Positions 57,101 through 64,000 of a stretch of 64,000 bases of DNA are shown in pieces. Positions within the stretch are counted from its first letter, which is position 1. Every line of letters starts with the position of its first letter. The position numbers and the translations under genes are program-made. The notes beneath the pieces are model-generated. The model was not told the DNA's origin. It worked only from the letters and a program-made list of their open reading frames with translations, and ran no database searches. Source of the DNA: Astragalus membranaceus (lineage: Eukaryota > Streptophyta > Magnoliopsida > Fabales > Fabaceae); assembly GCA_039519185.1 (NCBI GenBank), contig CM076848.1, forward strand, positions 61,034,778 through 61,098,777. The letters are read 5' to 3'.

Positions 57101-57677
57101 AATTTGGGATATGTTACTTTCCGACGGATTTTTAGGGGTTTCCGACGAACATATCCGTCGGAAATTTAGCGCCTCTTTTGCTGAACATTTGCGACGACTT
57201 TTTCGTCGGAAATCCGTCGGAAATTGCGACGAATAAAAGTTCGTCGGAAAAAATGGCAGGAAACCAGAGTTATTCTTGTAGTGTTAATAACTTCAAAGTT
57301 CAATATCTAAGACACGGGAAGAGCTGATAAACTGCACTTGTTTGTGGTTTTGAACATAAGGCCAGGACTTTATCAAGTTCTTTCCTTTCTTAGCTACCAC
57401 TGCTAGATTAAAAACCTGTAGAGTCTTTAGAATAGCCCACCTTGCTTCTTACAATCATCATACTACTCACACAACAAAAAAATTGGTCATTAGCGAGGGA
57501 AATTTCCCTCGCAAAATGACCTAAATCCGTCGCTAATGGTCATTTGCGAGGGAATTAGCGACGGAATGGTTCCCTCGCTAATTCCCTCCTCGCTACTGGG
57601 ATTAGCGAGGGAATTTTAATCCCTCGCTAATTCCCTCGCTAAGTCTGACTGTTTCTGTTTTTTTTTAAATCTGTTTT

Positions 57678-57753
57678 TTTATATTTATTATTATATTATT
57701 TTAATTATTATTATTACTATTATTATTATTATTACTATTATTATTATTATTTC

Positions 57754-57822
<69 letters not shown>
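57678..57822. repeat. (TTA)n and (GA)n microsatellites
   Basis: A run of TTA/TAC triplets (57678-57752) is followed by about 30 GA dinucleotides (57761-57822), inside CACTA 3. Confidence 0.95.
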
Positions 57823-57825
<3 letters not shown>

Positions 57826-57827
57826 TG

Positions 57828-58185
57828 AGAGTGGTGGTGGCGTGGTGGTGGTGGTGGGGAAGGTGGCGTGGTGGTGGTTGTGGGGAAGGTAGAGAGAGAA
57901 GGAGAAGAATAAGGGAGAGAGAGAGAGAGAGAGGAGTGGTGGCGTGGTGGTGGTGGTGGTGGTGAAGGTGGCGTGGTGGTGATGTGTGGTGTGAGTGAGA
58001 AGAAGAGGAGAGAAGGTGGTGTGAAGGTGCAGGGGTGGTGGTGGTGGTGTGGTGGTGGTGGTGAAGGTGGTGTGAGTGAGAAGAAGAGGAGAGAAGAAGA
58101 GCGAGGGAAGAGGAAGGGTGGCGTGGTGGTGGTGTGGTGGTGGTGGCGTGGTCGTGGTGTGGTGGTGGTGTGATTGAGAAGAAAA
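57828..58185. repeat. GGTGGT-rich low-complexity tract
   Basis: GTGGTGGTGG arrays alternate with GAGAAGAAGAGG; frames through it give Gly/Val or Lys/Glu repeats and are not genes. Confidence 0.85.
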
Positions 58186-58632
58186 GTAAGGGAAGAGGAA
58201 GGGTGAAGAGGAGAGAAGAAGAGTGAGAGTGTAAACGGATTTAAGGGAAAAAAGTAAAAAAATTTGCGAGGGAATTAGCGACGGAACTGTCCGTCGCTAA
58301 TTGCTGCACATTTACCAACCCCTGCACTGAGTCCCATCATCTGAAAACTGTCAAAAATTAGCGAGGGAATTAGCGAGGGACTAAAATTCCGTCGCTAAAT
58401 ACCTGCACTGAGTCCCATCATCTGAAAACTGTCAAAAATTAACGAGGGACTGAAATTCCGTTGCTAATTTTCAAAATTTCCGTCGCTAATTTTCAAAATT
58501 CCGTCGCTAATTCTCAAAAAATACGACAACCCTAATTCCCTCGCAAATTCCGTCGCTAATTCCAGTTTTTGTGAGGGAACATTAGTCCCTCGCTAATTTC
58601 CGTCGCTAATGGACAATTTTTTTATAGTGTCA

Positions 58633-59173
58633 TCTCACATTGGTTAAGCCCTTTATCTAGAGTTGTTTGCTCTACTAGAACTTCCTTAATGTCTACACTT
58701 CAGAGCTTGACTTGGCTTGTCTTAGCTCAACTAGTGTCCCTAAGAGTTTGGTTAAGAATAAAATTTTTAGATATATAATGAAATCATTAATTTGCTTTAA
58801 ACCAATGACATAAGCTTTTGAGATAGTTTGTTTGTTTCATGGTATTAAAGGTTCCATGATCAACCGGTCTAGAGTTTAACCCTTGTCTCCATTTTTCTAA
58901 ATGAAAGAACATTAAGCTCATGGTTGGTGGACTTGTGCATTGTTCACGTTTCAAGCTTAATTGCTCTTCTGTGAAAGGGTGTATTAGAGATATAATAAAA
59001 CTATTGACCTGCTTTAACTCAACTGTTTAAGCTTTCAGGATAGTTGGACTTTGAAAAAAATCAAATATGCAACAACGCAAGTAAATGTACATATTTATAT
59101 TAGTATGAAATAAGCTCAAGCTCATTTAAGGTTGAACCTGGCTCATTTTGTACATATGTCATAAAATAAACTT
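58633..59173. other. Intergenic with a diverged direct repeat
   Basis: Segments near 58770-58830 and 58985-59050 (AGATATATAATGAAATCATT versus AGATATAATAAAACTATTGA, each followed by a GCTTTAA...AAGCTTT phrase) look like old copies of one repeat. No gene. Confidence 0.4.
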
Positions 59174-60800
59174 AATTGAGCTCTAGAAAAGCTCTTTCAA
59201 ATGCCCCTTTAGGCTTCTCATACAAATACAAAATAATTTAATGTTGCTAATATGTTTGGTAAGTAAGTTGAAGTTGAGCTGGTTTTTCCATTACTTAGTG
59301 CGGTTCAATCAACCTAGAAAAATACTCTTCTTGATAATTATTTTAATTTTGATGGACTATGATTGCAGGTCAACTCGAAACCAAGGGTTCCAACTAAAGC
59401 AGTTTGTGCAGAGCATCTTTAATTTAGAAAAAAAATACTAACTCTACTGAATCTTCAGAAACAGGTATATATATAATGGTATATGTGAGAAAAGAAGTGT
59501 TTGTTCTTGTATTATGAGTAAAATTTCATTCTTTTACTAGTTACTTGTTAGAATGTCCACATATTGAAATATCTCATCTAATGTCATTTTTCTTACCAAA
59601 GCCAACATGAGCTTGTTCACTAACACTTCTAGACCATGTTTTTAATTTGTTTCAGCTGCAAAATAAGGAGGCTGAAGGTTCATCTTTTCGTGATGGGTCA
59701 TGTAGTGAAACAACAGGAACACCAAAGGTTAGAAGTGGTTTTTTTTATTTTAGTGCATTCTCCTTAGTTTTTCATTGTTTTGGATTTGTGATGGTAAGCA
59801 TGCAATTCTTTTTCCTTAAACCACGAGCTTGTGATTCTTAAACTATTGACAGCACTTGCATCATGATGGGATCGGGACCAGACATTTGTTCCAGATAACA
59901 CAAGTTCTGGGGGTAATAAATTAATTTTGTTTGCACCTGGTATCTGATTTTTTTTTTGAGATGATGGAAATTTCATCGACATATTAAATACATGCATGTA
60001 ACTGTTTGCAATTGATGAGTGCAAAAGCACCACTCCAACTGATGTCTACTCCATGGATAGGCCTTGTCATTGGTGTTGTTATGGATCAAAAGTTTGTAAT
60101 CGAAGTTTTGAAGGACATCTTTGTGCTCTCTTTAACATTGTTGTCATTTATTTCTTTCATTTGGCCTGACTTTCATTGTTTTTTCTTCTTATGTTACTTT
60201 AGTTAGAAGCAAGGATGGTGCTAAGATAGAGTGACACATTTTCTTTGCTCAAGATAGTATTAGTAGAGTAGCACATTAAAAGAAATGTTTTAGATATGAC
60301 AATGAATGATCCAATGAAAAAAACATGTACTTAAAGATGTATTAAATTGTGATTTGCACATCTAGAAGATACTTTTGATCTTGTACTAAATTGTAAACAA
60401 AAGATTATTGTACTCTTGCAGCATTGAATTGAAGAAAGGTTCGATATCATTTTCATCTCAGATTTAAAAGTCATATCTCTAAAGCGTTATTAGTCTCTTA
60501 CTTGGTGCTAGAGGTCCAACTGTCGGGTTGGTCAGTCCCAACAACCTTTAACTAAAGTAACTAGAAGCAGGGTCCCAACCTACTCGTTTATTACCTACTT
60601 GTAGTCGCGTGGTCAGTTTGACAAGGAAAATATGAAAATAACAGGTTGGTGACTTTTAATAAAAACTTGGGTAATTGTAAATGACAGTTGGTTATATGTT
60701 TCAAACTCAAAAATTAGATATCTTTTCAACACCCGATGTCATTGTTCTTACATTTATGGGTCCCAACCTACTCGTTTATTACCCACTTGTTGCCGCATGG
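59174..60800. repeat. Left arm of a large inverted repeat
   Basis: Reverse-complementary to 62375-64000 at high identity: positions pair to a nearly constant sum (59174 with 64000, 60758 with 62418), so there are almost no indels along 1.6 kb. Differences seen include a 4-base gap near 59797 and scattered substitutions. The right arm reaches the window end, so the true arm is longer. Confidence 0.92.
59368..59729 (+). pseudogene. Exon-like segments inside the inverted repeat
   Basis: A segment after GATTGCAG (59368 on) and another after TTGTTTCAG (59656-59729, ending before GTTAG) have acceptor and donor-like edges. The second reads LQNKEAEGSSFRDGSCSETT. They may be captured exons; no gene is recognised. 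Mirror copies lie near 63445-63520 and 63730-63810. Confidence 0.35.
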
Positions 60801-62620
60801 TCAGTTTCACAAGGAAAATATGAAAATAACAGATTGGTCAGTTTTAACAAAAATGTGGGTAATTGTGAAGGACAATTGGTGATATGGTTCAAAATCAGAT
60901 ATTGGATGTCATTTGAACAACTCATGTCATTGTGCTTACATTTATGGGTCTCAACCTACTCGTTTAGTACCTACTTGTAGTCGCATGATCAGTTTCACAA
61001 GGAAAATATGAAAACAACAAGTTGGTGACTTTTAACAAAAACTTGGGTAATTGTAAAGGGCAGTTGGTTATATGTTTCAAACACAAAAATTAGATATCTT
61101 TTCAACACCCGATGTCATTGTTCTTACATTTATGGGTCCCAACCCACTCGTTTAGTACACACTTGAAGTCTCATGGTTTGTTTCACAAGGAAAATATGAA
61201 AATAGCATGTTGGTCAATTTTAATAAAAACTTGGGTAATTGTGAAGAACACTTGGTGATATGGTTCAAAATCAGATATTAGATGTCATTAGAACAATCCA
61301 TGACATTGTGCTTACATTTATGGGTCTCAACCTATCGTTTATTACTCACTTGTAGTCACATGGTCAGTTTCACAAGGAAAAAAATGAAAATAACAAGTTG
61401 GTCAATTTTAATAAAAACATGGGTAATTGTGAAGGGTGATTGGTGATATAGTTCAAAATCAGAAATTATATGTGATTTGAACACCCCATGTCATTGTGCT
61501 TACATTTATGAGTCCCAACCTACTCGTTTATTACCCACTTGTTGCCGCATTGTCAGTTTCACAAGGAAAATATGAAAATAACAGGTTGGTTAATTTTAAT
61601 AAAAACTTGGGTAATTGTGAAGAACACTTGGTGATATGGTTCAAAATCAGATATTAGATGTCATTAGAACAACCCATGTCATTGTGCTTACATTTATGTT
61701 CCCAACCTACTCGTTTATTACCCACATGTAGTCGCATTGTTAATTTCGCAAGAAAAATATGAAAATAACAGATTGGTCAATTTTAACAAAAACTTGGGTA
61801 ATAGTGAAGAGCAATTGGTGATATTGTTCAAAATCAGATATTAGATGTCGATTGAACACCCCATGTCTTTGTGCTTCTTGTTGTTTGTTCAGCTATACAT
61901 TTGACCCTCATTTTATTAGGTACGATTAATAATTGATACTCATTGAATAATTGATACCAAATGACATATAATTTCTCAATGTGAAACAGATCACCAACTC
62001 TTCTACACAAATACCCAAGTTTTTCTTATAAATAGACAAATACCCAATGTAAGCACAAGGACATGTGGTGTTCAAATGATAAATAATTTATGACGTTTAA
62101 CCATATCACCAAATTCGCTTGACAATTACCCAAATTTTTATCAAAATTTACCAACCTATTATTTTCATGTTTTTCTTGTGAAACTGACCATTAGACTTCA
62201 AGTGGGTACTAAATGAGTGTTTGGGGACCCATAAATGTAAGCACAAGGACATGTGGTGTTCAAATGACAAATAATTTATGACGTTTAACCATATCACCAA
62301 ATTCCCTCGACAATTACCCAACTTTTTATCAAAATTTACCAACCTATTATTTTCATGTTTTTCTTGTGAAACTGACCATGCGGCAACAAGTGGGTAATAA
62401 GCGAGTAGGTTGGGACCCATAAATGTAAGAACAATGACATCGGGTGTTGAAAAGATATCTAATTTTTGAGTTTGAAACATATAACCAACTGTCATTTATA
62501 ATTACCCAAGTTTTTATTAAAAGTCACCAACCTGTTATTTTCATAATTTCCTAGTCAAACTGACCATGCGACTACAAGTAGGTAATAAACGAGTAGGTTG
62601 GGACCCTACTTCTAGTTACT
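60571..62620. repeat. Array of ~187-bp repeats that inverts near its centre
   Basis: GGTCCCAACCTACTCGTTTA recurs with small changes at about 60572, 60759, 60946, 61133, 61321, 61510 and 61698 on the plus strand, a spacing of about 187-188 bases. The complementary phrase occurs at about 62200, 62400 and 62590. Orientation switches around 61900-61990. Copies are diverged from one another in the centre but nearly identical between the two outer arms. Confidence 0.88.
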
Positions 62621-64000
62621 TTAGTTAAAGGTTGTTGGGACTGACCAACCCGACAGTTGGACCTCTAGCACCAAGTAAGAGACTAATAATTCTTTAGAGA
62701 TATGACTTTTAAATCTGAGATGAAAATGATATCGAACCTTTCTTTACAATTCAATGCTGCAAGAGTACAATAATCTTTTGTTTACAATTTAGTACAAGAT
62801 CTAAAGTATCTTCTAGATGTGCAAATCACAATTTAATACATCTTTAAGTACATGTTTTTTCATTGGATCATTCATTGTCATATCTAAAACATTTCTTTTA
62901 ATGTGCTACTCTACTAATACTATCTTGAGCAAAGAAAATGTGTCACTCTATCTTAGCACCATCCTTGCTTCTAACTAAAGTAACATAAGAAGAAAAAACA
63001 ATGAAAGTCAGGCCAAATGAAAGAAATAAATGACAACAATGTTAAAGAGAGCACAAAGATGTCCTTCAAAACTTCGATTACAAACTTTTGATCCATAACA
63101 ACACCAATGACAAGGCCTATCCATGGAGTAGACATCAGTTGGAGTGGTGCTTTTGCAGACTCATCAATTGCAAACGGTTACATGCATGTTTTTAATATGT
63201 AGATGAAATTTCCATCATCTCAAAAAAAAAATCAGATACCAGGTGCAAACAAAATTAATTTATTACCCCCAGAACTTGTGTTATCTGGAACAAATGTCCG
63301 GTCCCGATCCCCATCATGATGCAAGTGCTGTCAATAGTTTAAGAATCACAAGCTCGTGGTTTAAGAAAAAAGAATTGCATGCATCACAAATCCAAAACAA
63401 TGAAAAACTAAGGAGAATGCACCAAAATAAAAAAAAAACCACTTCTAACCTTTGGTGTTCCTGTTGTTTCACTACATGACCCATCACGAAAAGATGAACC
63501 TTCGGCCTCCTTATTTTGCAGCTGAAACAAATTAAAAACATGGTCTAGAAGTGTTAGTGAACAAGCTCATGTTGGCTTTGGTAAGAAAAATGACATTAGA
63601 TGAGATATTTCAATATGTGGACATTCTAACAAGTAACTAGTAAAAGAATGAAATTTTACTCATAATACAAGAACAAACACTTCTTTTCTCACATATACCA
63701 TTATATATATATACCTGTTTCTGAAGATTCAGTAGAGTTAGTATTTTTTTTCTAAATTAAAGATGCTCTGCACGCTTTAGTTGGAACCCTTGGTTTCGAG
63801 TTGACCTGCAATCATAGTCCATCAAAATTAAAATAATTATCAAGAAGAGTATTTTTCTAGGTTGATTGAACCACACTAAGTAATGGAAAAACCAGCTCAA
63901 CTTCAACTTACTTACCAAACATATTAGCAACATTAAATTATTTTGTATTTGTATGAGAAGCCTAAAGGGGCATTTGAAAGAGCTTTTCTAGAGCTCAATT
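62375..64000. repeat. Right arm of a large inverted repeat, continuing beyond the window
   Basis: Reverse complement of 59174-60800. It ends at the window edge within the match. Confidence 0.92.

Larger units (their letters stand above)
52529..57283. mobile_element. CACTA transposon 2, non-autonomous, with multiple captured gene fragments
   Basis: The ends are CACTACAAGAAAATCG and, reverse complemented, CACTACAAGAATAACTC, with duplication TTA (52526-52528 and 57284-57286). Subterminal TTTCCGACGGA/TCCGTCGGAAA motifs fill 52540-52830 and 57115-57255 in both orientations. The interior (4.7 kb) has no transposase but carries pieces of host genes: RPS23 (uS12), aldo-keto reductase, trehalose-6-phosphate synthase and an unidentified gene. 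It also has several short direct duplications. Confidence 0.92.
57470..58629. mobile_element. CACTA-like element 3, short non-autonomous
   Basis: The ends CACAACAAAAAAATTGG and, reverse complemented, CACTATAAAAAAATTG are flanked by the 3-base duplication TCA (57467-57469 and 58630-58632). Subterminal TTAGCGAGGGA/TCCGTCGCTAA motifs crowd 57490-57645 and 58260-58615 in both orientations. The 0.6-kb core is microsatellite and GGTGGT tracts with no gene. Confidence 0.82.

Noticed and set aside
57973..58173. Open frames through the GGTGGT/GAGAAG tract
   Set aside because: Simple-sequence translation inside CACTA 3.
60681..60980. Open frames of about 100 codons in the 187-bp repeats, also at 62148-62495
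   Set aside because: The two are mirror copies of the same satellite-like unit, diverge freely between units and match no protein family.

Overview
The window is nuclear DNA from a flowering plant. Multi-exon genes with GT-AG introns, an intron-containing tRNA-Tyr, a plastid-targeted DnaJ gene and Ogre/Tat-type Ty3-gypsy retrotransposons point to a eudicot, most likely a legume. The legume call is inference from the Ogre-like element and its non-autonomous partner; no species is claimed. Only two features look like ordinary host genes: a plastid type-I DnaJ gene (1085-4524, minus strand, seven exons, with an apparent 1-base frameshift in exon 6) and tRNA-Tyr(GUA) (13284-13374). Nearly everything else is transposable-element DNA, much of it nested.

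Layout. 1-653: a GGTTCGG-rich MITE-like element. 654-5256: the DnaJ gene and its flanks. 5257-8898: a decayed hAT element with an N-terminal BED-finger transposase remnant, interrupted by a MULE-like element with ~300-bp inverted repeats (5438-6835) and ended by a second TIR element (7973-8898). 9607-12962: a complete small LTR element carrying only gag (TR-GAG type), flanked by GATAT, with a 117-bp tandem array. 13284-13374: tRNA-Tyr.

13720-51261 is one Ogre-like retrotransposon on the minus strand (left LTR 13720-17596; internal region 17597-29748 with ORF1, gag, protease/G-patch, RT, two RNase H domains and integrase, all broken). Its right LTR is split by two later insertions: a CACTA transposon (29954-46191, duplication TGA) and a solo LTR of probable Copia type (48419-49804, duplication GCATC). 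The CACTA element carries pieces of a host SPATA20/SSP411-like thioredoxin-domain gene and was itself split by a 12.8-kb gag/pol-less Ogre derivative (30378-43226, duplication TCTCT) whose LTRs are almost identical. The order is therefore Ogre, then CACTA, then the Ogre derivative, a four-level history fixed by target-site duplications.

51262-58632: a PPR gene remnant, then two more CACTA elements. The second CACTA (52529-57283, duplication TTA) holds fragments of several host genes. Four consecutive exons on its minus strand would splice into one open frame joining an unidentified gene, an aldo-keto reductase exon and a trehalose-6-phosphate synthase exon; a ribosomal protein uS12 (RPS23) fragment lies nearby. 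The third (57470-58629, duplication TCA) is a 1.16-kb non-autonomous element. 59174-64000: a large, nearly perfect inverted repeat (arms at least 1.6 kb, running off the window) around an array of ~187-bp repeats that itself changes orientation near 61950.

The most novel signals are (i) a gene-like unit on the strand opposite to gag-pol inside the LTRs of both the Ogre element and its derivative, with TATA box, AAACCCTA motif, leader exon, a hairpin next to a splice donor, a ~0.68-kb intron and an acceptor; (ii) the in-frame chimeric gene inside the second CACTA; and (iii) the large palindrome at the right edge.
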